A DNA stretch of 64,000 nucleotides from Mycolicibacterium moriokaense (GTDB taxonomy: Bacteria > Actinomycetota > Actinomycetes > Mycobacteriales > Mycobacteriaceae), in assembly GCF_003347205.1 (NCBI RefSeq), contig NZ_QQBJ01000008.1, forward strand, positions 1-64,000, given 5' to 3'. Position 1 is the stretch's first letter. Each line of letters opens with the position of its first letter. The translations under genes and the position numbers were made by a program. Of this stretch, positions 56,508 through 64,000 are shown one piece after another. The notes under the pieces were generated by a model. The model made no database searches, was not told where the DNA came from, and was given only the letters and a program-made list of their open reading frames with translations.

Positions 56508-58103
56508 ATGTCTGAATCCGCCGTTGCCTGTTCGAATCTGTCCTTCGGGTGGCCCGGCCAGCCGCCGATGTTCGACGGGTTGTCCTTCTCCGTCGGAGAC
56601 GGCCACACCGGCCTGGTGGCGCCCAACGGTGCGGGCAAGAGCACGCTGCTCAAGCTGATCGTCGGCGAGTATCGGCCGTCAGCGGGATCTGTCACCGTCG
56701 AGGGGACGGTCGGCTACCTGCCGCAGACGCTGCCGTTCGACGGCAGGCGCACCGTGGCGGAGGTGCTCGACGTCGCCGGGGTCCTCGCGGCACTGGGCGC
56801 GTTGGCAGACGGAGACGCCCGCGACGAGGTGTTCGCGGTGATCGGCGACCAATGGGACATCGAGGAGCGCACCTATGCCGAGCTCGACAAGCTCGGGCTC
56901 GGAGCCATTTCGCTCGATCGCCGGCTGGCGACGCTGAGCGGCGGTGAAATCGTCTCGCTCGGCCTGGCCGCCGAGCTGCTGAAGCGGCCCGACGCGCTCC
57001 TGCTCGACGAGCCGACCAACAACCTGGACGTCGACGCCCGCGCCAAGCTCTACGACGTCGTCGACGCGTTCAAAGGCTGCCTTCTCGTAGTCAGTCACGA
57101 CCGGGCACTGCTGGACCGGATGGACCGCATCGCCGAACTGCGCCGCGGCGAAATCAGTTTCTACGGAGGCAATTTCACGGCCTACACGGAATCACTCGGC
57201 GAGGCGCAGCGAGCCGCCGAGAACAGCGTCCGCAACGCCGAGCAGCACCTCAAACGCGAGAAGCGTCAGATGCAGCAGTCGCGCGAACGCGCGGCGCGCC
57301 GGTCGAACAACGCGGCGCGCAACGTGAAGGACGCCGGGCTGCCGAAGATCGTCGCGGGCGCGATGAAACGCCGGGCGCAGGAGTCGGCCGGGCGTATCGA
57401 CGGTGTCAACGCCGCCCGGGTCGATGACGCCAGAGCCCGGCTAGACGACGCCGAGCGGACGCTGCGCGACGATCCGTCGATCGTGCTCGACCTGCCCGAC
57501 ACCGATGTGCCCGCCGGCCGCGACGTGTTCATCGGCACGGGTTTGCGAATGAGCCGCGGCGGGCGCGCGTTGTTCGGTGACGGTCTCGACGTCGCCATCC
57601 GCGGCCCCGAGCGCATCGCCCTCGTCGGCGCCAACGGCGCGGGCAAGTCGACGCTGCTGCGCATCATCGACGGAGAACTCGAGCCGGATGCGGGCGCTGT
57701 TCATCGCGCCGACGGGCGGACGGCGTATCTGTCGCAGCGGCTGGACCTTCTCGATCCGGGCCGCACGGTGCTGGAGAACCTCACCGCATACGCACCGAAT
57801 CTGAGCGAGACGCGATGCATGCACCTGCTGGCGCAATTCCTGCTGCAGGGAGACAGGAGCCATCTACCCGTCGCGGCGTTGTCCGGCGGCGAGCGGCTGC
57901 GGGCCACCCTGGCGTGCGTGCTCTTCGCCGAACCGGCGCCGCAGCTGTTGCTGCTCGACGAGCCGACGAACAACCTCGATTTGGTCAGCATTGCGCAATT
58001 GGAGTCCGCGTTGAGGGCCTTCCGCGGGGCGCTCGTGGTCGTCAGCCACGACGCGGCATTCCTGGACAGCATCCGGCCGGACCGGACCATTCGTCTGTCC
58101 TGA
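56508..58103 (+). CDS. ABC-F family ATPase
   Basis: 531 residues with two nucleotide-binding domains and no membrane helices. Domain 1 has GAGKST near residue 44, LSGGE near 142 and LLLDEPTNNLD near 162. A charged linker (about 240-290, LKREKRQMQQSRERAARRSNNAAR) follows, then domain 2 with GANGAGKST near 382, LSGGE near 460 and LLLDEPTNNLD near 482. ABC-F proteins act on the ribosomal E site; some give antibiotic resistance. ATG at 56508. The 100-base leader has a start-stop pair ATGTGA at 56429-56434 and a TCCGGG/CCCGGA hairpin at 56447-56463, reminiscent of translational attenuators. Confidence 0.9.
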   Translation: MSESAVACSNLSFGWPGQPPMFDGLSFSVGDGHTGLVAPNGAGKSTLLKLIVGEYRPSAGSVTVEGTVGYLPQTLPFDGRRTVAEVLDVAGVLAALGALADGDARDEVFAVIGDQWDIEERTYAELDKLGLGAISLDRRLATLSGGEIVSLGLAAELLKRPDALLLDEPTNNLDVDARAKLYDVVDAFKGCLLVVSHDRALLDRMDRIAELRRGEISFYGGNFTAYTESLGEAQRAAENSVRNAEQHLKREKRQMQQSRERAARRSNNAARNVKDAGLPKIVAGAMKRRAQESAGRIDGVNAARVDDARARLDDAERTLRDDPSIVLDLPDTDVPAGRDVFIGTGLRMSRGGRALFGDGLDVAIRGPERIALVGANGAGKSTLLRIIDGELEPDAGAVHRADGRTAYLSQRLDLLDPGRTVLENLTAYAPNLSETRCMHLLAQFLLQGDRSHLPVAALSGGERLRATLACVLFAEPAPQLLLLDEPTNNLDLVSIAQLESALRAFRGALVVVSHDAAFLDSIRPDRTIRLS

Positions 58104-58104
58104 C

Positions 58105-58143
58105 TCGCGAAACGGAATTCCGGTACGGCCCCCTTCTCGGGCG
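58105..58143. repeat. dispersed intergenic repeat, type C, copy 2
   Basis: CGAAACGGAATTCCGGTACG at 58108-58127 is identical to 7867-7886, followed by a similar C-rich CTCGGGCGG tail. It lies between the convergent stops of the ABC-F and ATPase genes. Confidence 0.72.
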
Positions 58144-58148
58144 GTGGG

Positions 58149-60227
58149 TCAGAGCGCTTTGGCTTGCACAGACGCGTCCGCGGCCGCCGCCATCATCCCG
58201 ACGTCGGCGAAGGCGGCCGACACCGCATGCAACTCGGCCGCATCGTGCGCGACGAGCGCGCGGGCGTGCCGCAGCGCCAGGTCCGCGAACACGCAGTCGA
58301 CATCGGCGCGCAGGCGTTCGATACCGTCCACGCCTCGGATGTCGCCGAGGCGCACGGCGTCGTGGAACGCGCGGATCGCGACCGCCGACTGGCCGCCACG
58401 CTCGGCCGCGCGAGCCGCATCGCGCGCCGCCGACCTCGCGCCGACCGGATCCCGGCGCGTCGCAGTCGTCCAAGCGCGGGCCAGCAGCAGCTCCGGGGCG
58501 AACAGCATCGACTTCAGCCCATGCCGAGAATCGGCGCGCGCCAACACCTTCGACGCCTCGCCCATCTCGTCGAGCTGACCGAGCGCCTGCGCCAGCAGCA
58601 TCCACGCCAGCGGCCCCCACGAATACCCCGTCGGCGCCAGCGCCTCGGCGGCGCCGCGCAGCAGCTTCGCCGCGCCCGCCAACTCCCCGCGCGCGATCAG
58701 CACGTCGGCCACCAGGATCTCGCCGATCGCGCGGCCCGGCTGCTGCATCTGCGCGAAATCGGTGAGCTGCTGCGCGAGCTCTTGAGCGCGGTCCAACTCG
58801 CCGGTCATCACCAGCGCCGTCGTCTGGCCGAACCCGCTGGTGAAGCGCAGCAGCCCGGGGTGCTGTGCCTCCATCGCCCGCTGGGCGAGCGCGTCGACCT
58901 CGGAGAAGCGGCCCATCCGCGCACAGCTGAGCGCCGCCGCCGCTGCCGACCAACCGACCGCGGTGTCGTCGGCGTCCGGCGAGGCCAGCACCTCGTCGGC
59001 GAGTTCCATCGCGCGGCCGGGCCGCCCCGCGTTCATCGCGAAGGTCGCCGACAGCGCGTCGACCGTCGTGCGGGCCACCGGTGATGTGACGCGGTTGCGG
59101 GTGGTCTGCAGAAACGCCGTCGCCCGCTCGGGCTCGGACAGCATCCAGAACTGGTTGGCCGCCCGCGGCAGCGCCCACGCCATCAGCTCCGTGTCGGACA
59201 GGCCGTCCGGGTCGACGGCCGCGAGCACCTCGTCGGCCTCCCGGCCGCGGCCCTGCCACGCCAACGCCTGCGCCAGGGTCAGCCGCGCGTCGAGGTCGGG
59301 GTCGCGGGCCAGCACCGCCTCACCGAGGCGTTCGCTGAGCGACAGGTCGCCGAGCCGCAGCGCGTCGGCCGCCGCGGCCACCACCACCGACACCGGCTGC
59401 GGGTTGTCGCTGTCCAGTGCCAACACGGCCAGCCGCAGCCGGTCGACGACGTCACGCGGCTGCCGGGCCGACAGCCTCTCGTAGAGCGCGCTGCGCCGCG
59501 CGCGCAGATCCTCGTCGGACATCGACGAGCGGGCTGCATCGGCGTAGCGCGGATGGGCGGCCCGCGCGGTCTCGCCGTCAACCAGCACCGCGTCGGCGGC
59601 CAGCCCGGCCGCCACCGCCTCGTCGCCAGCGAGTGCGGCCAGGTCGGCCGTCGGCATCGGATCGGCCACCGCCAGGAACTCCAGCGCCGGGCGCGCTTCG
59701 GCGGGCAGCGACGCGACGAACTCGGTCACCGACTCGGCCAGCCGCTTCCCGTCCGACGCCGGCGCCTCGAGCTCGATCCGCGGCAGCACGTTGTCCAGTT
59801 GCAGCGCCCGGATCGAATCCGGCGCGCTCTCGTCGGGATCGACGGTGACGATCAGCCGCACCGCCCCGCCGACGGCCAGCTGAAACACCAACGTCGCCGA
59901 CAGATGGTCGAGCAGGTGGGCGTCGTCGACGACCAACAGCAGCCCGTCGGCCACCGACTCGCGCGCCGAGCGCAGCACCGCGGCCGTCTTGCCCTCGTCG
60001 GGCACCTCGATCAGCTCACGCACCGCGGCGAACGGGACGACGCGATCGGACTCCGTGCCCGTCACCCAGGCCGACGGCCCGCCGATGCGCTCGCACGCGA
60101 TGCCGGCCACCGTCGTCTTACCGGCGCCGACGGGCCCGATCAGCACCGCCCCACCGTGCTGGGCGATCGCCGCCTCGAGCTGTCCGACCGCCGGCTCCGG
60201 CGGTGCGGTCTTCCAGTCGACGGGCAC
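58149..60227 (-). CDS. LuxR-type (LAL) ATPase lacking the DNA-binding domain, Rv1204c-like
   Basis: 692 residues. The P-loop GPVGAGKTT is at residues 31-39 and Walker B VADGLLLVVDDAHLL near 93-107; the remaining 500 residues are TPR-like helical repeats as in MalT/LAL regulators. The C-terminus stops before the LuxR helix-turn-helix that would end a typical LAL regulator, and the ABC-F gene begins 45 bases further, leaving no room for one. It may act by binding a partner. M. tuberculosis Rv1204c is the likely counterpart. Start at 60227 is ATG. Confidence 0.78.
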   Translation of the reverse strand: MPVDWKTAPPEPAVGQLEAAIAQHGGAVLIGPVGAGKTTVAGIACERIGGPSAWVTGTESDRVVPFAAVRELIEVPDEGKTAAVLRSARESVADGLLLVVDDAHLLDHLSATLVFQLAVGGAVRLIVTVDPDESAPDSIRALQLDNVLPRIELEAPASDGKRLAESVTEFVASLPAEARPALEFLAVADPMPTADLAALAGDEAVAAGLAADAVLVDGETARAAHPRYADAARSSMSDEDLRARRSALYERLSARQPRDVVDRLRLAVLALDSDNPQPVSVVVAAAADALRLGDLSLSERLGEAVLARDPDLDARLTLAQALAWQGRGREADEVLAAVDPDGLSDTELMAWALPRAANQFWMLSEPERATAFLQTTRNRVTSPVARTTVDALSATFAMNAGRPGRAMELADEVLASPDADDTAVGWSAAAAALSCARMGRFSEVDALAQRAMEAQHPGLLRFTSGFGQTTALVMTGELDRAQELAQQLTDFAQMQQPGRAIGEILVADVLIARGELAGAAKLLRGAAEALAPTGYSWGPLAWMLLAQALGQLDEMGEASKVLARADSRHGLKSMLFAPELLLARAWTTATRRDPVGARSAARDAARAAERGGQSAVAIRAFHDAVRLGDIRGVDGIERLRADVDCVFADLALRHARALVAHDAAELHAVSAAFADVGMMAAAADASVQAKAL

Positions 60228-60286
60228 CCGCCGGAGTTTAGGGTGTGGCCGCGGCGGCCGTGCCCGTCTCGTCTAGCTTGTCTCCT

Positions 60287-60847
60287 GTGTCCCTCGATCC
60301 CGACCAGAATTGGGCTGTTTGCGTCTACTGCGCGTCGGGGCCACGGCACCCCGAACTGCTCGATCTGGCGACCCGTGTCGGCGGCGCCATCGCCGGGCGG
60401 GGCTGGGCGCTGGTGTCGGGTGGCGGCAACGTCTCGGCGATGGGTGCGGTGGCCAGCGGCGCCCGCGCCCGCGGCGGCCGGACCATCGGGGTGATCCCGA
60501 AGGCGCTGGTGCACCGCGAGCTCGCCGACGTCGACGCCGACGAACTCGTCGTCACCGAGACCATGCGCGAACGCAAGCAGGTGATGGAAGACCGCGCCGA
60601 CGCGTTCATCGCGCTGCCCGGCGGCATCGGCACGCTCGAAGAGTTCTTCGAGGCATGGACAGCCGGCTACCTGGGTATGCACGACAAGCCCGTGGTGATG
60701 CTCGACCCGTTCGGTCATTACGACGGGCTTCGCGCTTGGTTGCACAGCCTGATCGACAGCGGCTACGTCAGCCAGGGCGCGCTTGATCGGCTGGTTGTGG
60801 TGGACGACATCGACGAAGCACTTGCGGCCTGCGCACCGGCCCGGTGA
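60287..60847 (+). CDS. LOG family protein (Rv1205-like)
   Basis: 186 residues with the lysine-decarboxylase-like fold of cytokinin-activating LOG proteins. The catalytic PGGIGTLEEFFE motif is near residue 110, and SGGGNVSAMG near 45 replaces the usual GGGxxGLMG glycine by serine-alanine. M. tuberculosis Rv1205 is a phosphoribohydrolase that releases cytokinins from nucleotides. GTG at 60287 gives the expected 186-187 residue length; the longer frame overlaps the divergent ATPase promoter. Cytoplasmic. Confidence 0.88.
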   Translation: MSLDPDQNWAVCVYCASGPRHPELLDLATRVGGAIAGRGWALVSGGGNVSAMGAVASGARARGGRTIGVIPKALVHRELADVDADELVVTETMRERKQVMEDRADAFIALPGGIGTLEEFFEAWTAGYLGMHDKPVVMLDPFGHYDGLRAWLHSLIDSGYVSQGALDRLVVVDDIDEALAACAPAR

Positions 60848-60905
60848 TGGCGCTCACCCGCATGGATAGGGTGTCGGACACAATGACACCGGAGGGGATC
60901 GCCGC

Positions 60906-62711
60906 ATGACCGACGAGAAATCGGGCACTCGCAACAGCGTCGGGTTGCTCGACATCGCCACCCGCCTGCCCGGCCTGATCGCCGACGTGCCGACCATCGT
61001 CCGGGGCGTGGTCACCGGCTTCGGGGCCCGCCCGTCGGCGAAGACCTCGATCGGCAAGGTGTTCCAGGATCGCGCCGCCCAGCACGGCGACAAGGTCTTC
61101 CTGAAGTTCGGCGACCAGGAGCTGACCTACCGCGAGGTCAACGAAACCGTCAACCGCTACGCCGCCGTGCTGGCCGCCCGCGGAGTCGGACACGGGGACG
61201 TCGTCGGCATCATGCTGCGCAACTCGCCGCAGCCGGTGCTGTTGATGCTGGCCGCGGTCAAATGCGGCGCCATCTCCGGGATGCTCAACTATCACCAGCG
61301 CGGCGACGTGCTCGCCCACAGCCTGGGGCTGCTGTCGGCGAAGGTCGTCGTCGCCGACGCCGACTTCGTCGAGCCGATCTCCGAATGCGGCGCCGACACC
61401 GACGGCCTGATCGAGCTCACCGAATTCCAGCGCCTCGCCGAGACCGCGCCGACGACCAACCCCGCCACCGCCTCGGCGGTGCTGGCCAAGGACAAGGCGT
61501 TCTACATCTTCACCTCCGGCACCACCGGCATGCCGAAGGCCAGCATCATGACGCACTACCGCTGGCTGCGGGCGCTGGCCGGCTTCGGTGGCCTGGGCAT
61601 GCGGCTGAACAGCAGCGACACCCTGTACTGCTGCCTGCCGCTGTACCACAACAACGCGCTGACGGTCGCACTGTCCTCGGTGCTCAACTCGGGCGCTGCG
61701 CTGGCGCTGGGCAAGTCGTTCTCGGCGTCGAAGTTCTGGGACGAGGTGATCGGCTACGAAGCCACCGCGTTCGTCTACATCGGCGAGATCTGCGCCTACC
61801 TGCTCAACCAACCCGAGAAGGACACCGACCGCGAGCACAAGGTGCGGGTGATCGCGGGCAACGGCCTGCGCCCGGCCATCTGGGACCAGTTCACCAAGCG
61901 GTTCGGCATCGACCGGGTCTGCGAGTTCTACGCCGCCAGCGAGGGCAACACCGCTTTCGTCAACGTGCTCAACATGGACAAGAGCACGGGCATCTGCCCG
62001 TCGCCGGTGGCCTTCGTGGAGTACGACGAGGAGACCGGCGACCCGAAACGCGGCGACGACGGGCGGGTCCGCAAGGTCAAGAGCGGCGAGCCGGGCCTGC
62101 TGCTCTCGAAGGTCAGCAGCTTCCAGCCGTTCGACGGCTACACCGACAAGGACGCCTCGGAGAAGAAGCTGGTCCGCGACGCCTTCAAAGAGGGCGACGT
62201 GTGGTTCAACACCGGTGACCTGATGCGTTCGCAGGGGTTCGGGCATGCGGCCTTCACCGACCGGCTGGGAGACACGTTCAGGTGGAAGGGCGAGAACGTC
62301 GCCACCACCGAGGTGGAGGCGGCGGTGTCGACCGACCCGCAGGTCGAGGAGGCCACCGTGTTCGGTGTCGAGGTGCCGGGCACCGGCGGCCGCGCGGGCA
62401 TGGTCGCCCTGCAACTCAAGGACGGCCAGGAGTTCGACGGCAAGGCGCTGGCCAAGGCCGCCTACGACAATCTGCCCAGCTACGCGGTGCCGCTGTTCGT
62501 CCGGGTGGTCAAGGAGCTTGCGCACACCTCGACGTTCAAGAGCCAGAAGGTCGATCTGCGTAAAGAGGGCTACGGCGGCACCTCGGGCGAGGGCGACGAA
62601 GACGCGAAGGTCGACGACCCGATCTACGTGCTGTCCGGCCGCGACGAGGGCTACGTCGAGTTCTACGACGAGTACCTGGCCGAGGTGAAGGACGGCAAGA
62701 AGCCGAAGTAG
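60906..62711 (+). CDS. fadD6: long-chain acyl-CoA synthetase/transporter FadD6
   Basis: 601 residues of the FATP/very-long-chain group. The AMP motif FTSGTTGMPKAS is near residue 201, FYAASEGN near 341 and the FATP/VLACS motif DRLGDTFRWKGENVATTEV near 452. It activates fatty acids with CoA, probably linked to uptake. ATG at 60906 follows CGGAGGG. Corresponds to Rv1206, and LOG-fadD6-folP2-gpgS keep the M. tuberculosis order. Confidence 0.93.
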   Translation: MTDEKSGTRNSVGLLDIATRLPGLIADVPTIVRGVVTGFGARPSAKTSIGKVFQDRAAQHGDKVFLKFGDQELTYREVNETVNRYAAVLAARGVGHGDVVGIMLRNSPQPVLLMLAAVKCGAISGMLNYHQRGDVLAHSLGLLSAKVVVADADFVEPISECGADTDGLIELTEFQRLAETAPTTNPATASAVLAKDKAFYIFTSGTTGMPKASIMTHYRWLRALAGFGGLGMRLNSSDTLYCCLPLYHNNALTVALSSVLNSGAALALGKSFSASKFWDEVIGYEATAFVYIGEICAYLLNQPEKDTDREHKVRVIAGNGLRPAIWDQFTKRFGIDRVCEFYAASEGNTAFVNVLNMDKSTGICPSPVAFVEYDEETGDPKRGDDGRVRKVKSGEPGLLLSKVSSFQPFDGYTDKDASEKKLVRDAFKEGDVWFNTGDLMRSQGFGHAAFTDRLGDTFRWKGENVATTEVEAAVSTDPQVEEATVFGVEVPGTGGRAGMVALQLKDGQEFDGKALAKAAYDNLPSYAVPLFVRVVKELAHTSTFKSQKVDLRKEGYGGTSGEGDEDAKVDDPIYVLSGRDEGYVEFYDEYLAEVKDGKKPK

Positions 62712-62767
62712 CGTTCGCGCTCGGCGTGACCAGGCAGACCCGAATCGCAGGCCCGTAGCCTGGATGC

Positions 62768-63643
62768 GTGCAGTCGACCTTCTGCGGCCGTCCGGTGGCC
62801 GGCGATCGCGCCCTGATCATGGCGATCGTGAACCGCACCCCGGACTCGTTCTATGACCGCGGTGCCACCTTCACCGATGACGCGGCCAAGGCCGCGGCCG
62901 ATCGGGTGATCAGCGACGGTGCCGATGTGGTCGACGTCGGCGGCGTCAAGGCAGGTCCCGGCGACGACGTCGGCGTCGACGAGGAGATCGCCCGGGTGGT
63001 GCCGTTCATCGAATGGCTCCGCGACAGCTATCCCGACCAGCTGATCAGCGTCGACACCTGGCGCTCGGCGGTGGCCAAGCAGGCCTGTGCCGCCGGCGCG
63101 GACCTGATCAACGACACGTGGGGCGGCCACGACCAGGGCCTGGCCGAGGTCGCCGCGGAATTCGGCGCCGGGCTGGTCTGTTCCCATACTGGTGGCGCGA
63201 CACCGCGCACCCGCCCGTTTCGGGTGAACTACGGAATCTCGCAACGAGGCGTTGTGGACGACGTGATCGCCGAGGTCACCAGCGCGGCCGAGCGGGCGGT
63301 GGCCGCCGGAGTGGCGCGAGACGCGGTGTTAATCGATCCGACGCACGATTTCGGCAAAAACACTTATCACGGCCTTAGTTTGTTGCGCCATGTAAAAGAT
63401 CTTGTTAATACCGGATGGCCGGTCCTGATGGCACTCAGCAACAAAGATTTCGTCGGGGAAACTCTGGGTGTGGACCTGACAGAACGCTTGGAGGGCACTC
63501 TGGCAGCGACGGCGCTGGCCGCCGCGGAGGGGGCCGCGATGTTCCGGGTGCATGAAGTCGGGCCGACACGGCGCGTGCTCGAAATGGTCGCGTCGATCCA
63601 GGGCGTGCGTTCGCCCACGCGCACGGTAAGGGGACTGGCATGA
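62768..63643 (+). CDS. folP2: dihydropteroate synthase homolog FolP2
   Basis: 291 residues of the DHPS barrel. VNRTPDSFYDRG (residues 20-31) retains the NxTPDSF motif, but the pABA-loop STRPG of true DHPS is replaced: DVGG is followed by VKAGPG at about residues 60-65. DPTHDFGKN and RVHEV also differ from DPGIGFGKT and RVHDV. FolP2 of M. tuberculosis (Rv1207) has been reported to lack DHPS activity, which fits. The real substrate is unknown. GTG at 62768; the stop overlaps the gpgS ATG (ATGA), suggesting a shared pathway with GpgS. Confidence 0.88.
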   Translation: MQSTFCGRPVAGDRALIMAIVNRTPDSFYDRGATFTDDAAKAAADRVISDGADVVDVGGVKAGPGDDVGVDEEIARVVPFIEWLRDSYPDQLISVDTWRSAVAKQACAAGADLINDTWGGHDQGLAEVAAEFGAGLVCSHTGGATPRTRPFRVNYGISQRGVVDDVIAEVTSAAERAVAAGVARDAVLIDPTHDFGKNTYHGLSLLRHVKDLVNTGWPVLMALSNKDFVGETLGVDLTERLEGTLAATALAAAEGAAMFRVHEVGPTRRVLEMVASIQGVRSPTRTVRGLA

Positions 63644-64000
63644 CACTCACACCAGAAATTCTCGGCACGGACGTGGTTGCAGGCAGATGGCTGGCCGACC
63701 ACAGCTGGAGCCGACCCACGTGGACGGTCGCCGAATTGGAGGCGGCCAAGGGATCGCGCACGATCTCCGTCGTTCTACCTGCTCTCAACGAGGAAGAGAC
63801 GGTCGGCTCCGTCGTCGAGACCATCACGCCGCTGCTCGGCGGTCTGGTCGACGAACTGATCGTGCTGGACTCCGGCTCCACCGACGACACCGAGATCCGC
63901 GCGCTGGCCGCGGGCGCACGCGTGATCAGCCGTGAGGTGGCCCTGCCAGAGGTCCCGCCGCAACCCGGCAAGGGCGAGGTGCTGTGGCGCTCGCTGGCGG
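63640..64000 (+). CDS. gpgS: glucosyl-3-phosphoglycerate synthase GpgS (5' part)
   Basis: The first 120 residues before the window edge. The GT-A fold motif is visible as VVLPALNEEETVGSVVE near residue 44 and the metal-binding LDSGSTDDT near 77, typical of GT81 enzymes. GpgS transfers glucose to 3-phosphoglycerate at the start of methylglucose lipopolysaccharide synthesis. ATG at 63640 is coupled to folP2 by ATGA. Corresponds to Rv1208; the remaining part lies beyond the window. Confidence 0.93.
   Translation, partial: MTLTPEILGTDVVAGRWLADHSWSRPTWTVAELEAAKGSRTISVVLPALNEEETVGSVVETITPLLGGLVDELIVLDSGSTDDTEIRALAAGARVISREVALPEVPPQPGKGEVLWRSLA

Overview
The window is high-GC actinobacterial DNA and is almost certainly from a mycobacterium, probably a fast-growing Mycolicibacterium-type species. 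The evidence is gene order. From about 11.4 kb to the right edge it follows the M. tuberculosis order Rv1156 to Rv1208 as I remember it: HhH-GPD protein, two Ala/Pro-rich exported proteins, pimE, pterin dehydratase, mutT2, typA, lpqW, mshB, Rv1171-like, fbiC, fadH, PadR, fdxC, dapC, PucR regulator, pruA, pruB, fadD36, dapD, dapE, Rv1204c-like ATPase, LOG protein, fadD6, folP2, gpgS. Many starts are GTG or TTG, and ATGA/GTGA stop-start overlaps are frequent. I could not run a database search, so names rest on motifs and remembered family sequences.

Layout. 0-7.8 kb: an accessory, leftward, tightly coupled catabolic operon (MFS transporter, two ACMSD-type amidohydrolases, two Gfo/Idh/MocA dehydrogenases, Ldh-type oxidoreductase, FAH-family hydrolase). 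7.9-9.9 kb: a DUF485 plus sodium/solute symporter pair of the acetate-permease type. 10.3-12.8 kb: a diiron ferritin-like protein, a DNA glycosylase-like protein, a nitroreductase and a tiny DUF1059 protein. 12.9-19.7 kb: conserved cell-envelope and housekeeping block (Ala/Pro-rich exported pair, pimE, mutT2, typA). 19.7-33.1 kb: the most unusual part. Five leftward genes for exported, low-complexity-tailed proteins, with long AT-richer intergenic regions, are interleaved with lpqW, a ClC channel and mshB. 33.2-42 kb: fbiC, small exported and membrane proteins, YceI, fadH-padR, fdxC-dapC and an orphan zinc-finger/HTH gene. 42.5-51 kb: AidB-like acyl-CoA dehydrogenase, proline catabolism (PucR regulator, pruA, pruB), small exported proteins, SDR, Nudix. 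51-64 kb: fadD36, VOC protein, serine ammonia-lyase, the divergent dapD/dapE pair, ABC-F ATPase, HTH-less LuxR-type ATPase, LOG protein, fadD6, folP2 and the start of gpgS.

Functional themes. PimE and LpqW serve phosphatidylinositol mannoside and lipoarabinomannan synthesis, MshB mycothiol, FbiC coenzyme F420, GpgS the methylglucose lipopolysaccharides. DapC, DapD and DapE are three steps of the succinylase lysine/DAP route, and PruA plus PruB form the proline-to-glutamate pathway under a divergent PucR-type regulator.

Best candidates for something undescribed: the exported paralog cluster, which shares an N-terminal export motif, a C-terminal GGxHR motif, an acidic tail and similar upstream TTGC...GCAA inverted repeats; families of dispersed palindromes placed at convergent gene ends; the paired amidohydrolase/dehydrogenase operon; several very short genes with good ribosome-binding sites; and a possible frameshift or overlap in the Rv1171-like gene. 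No rRNA, tRNA, CRISPR array, insertion sequence or intact prophage was seen.
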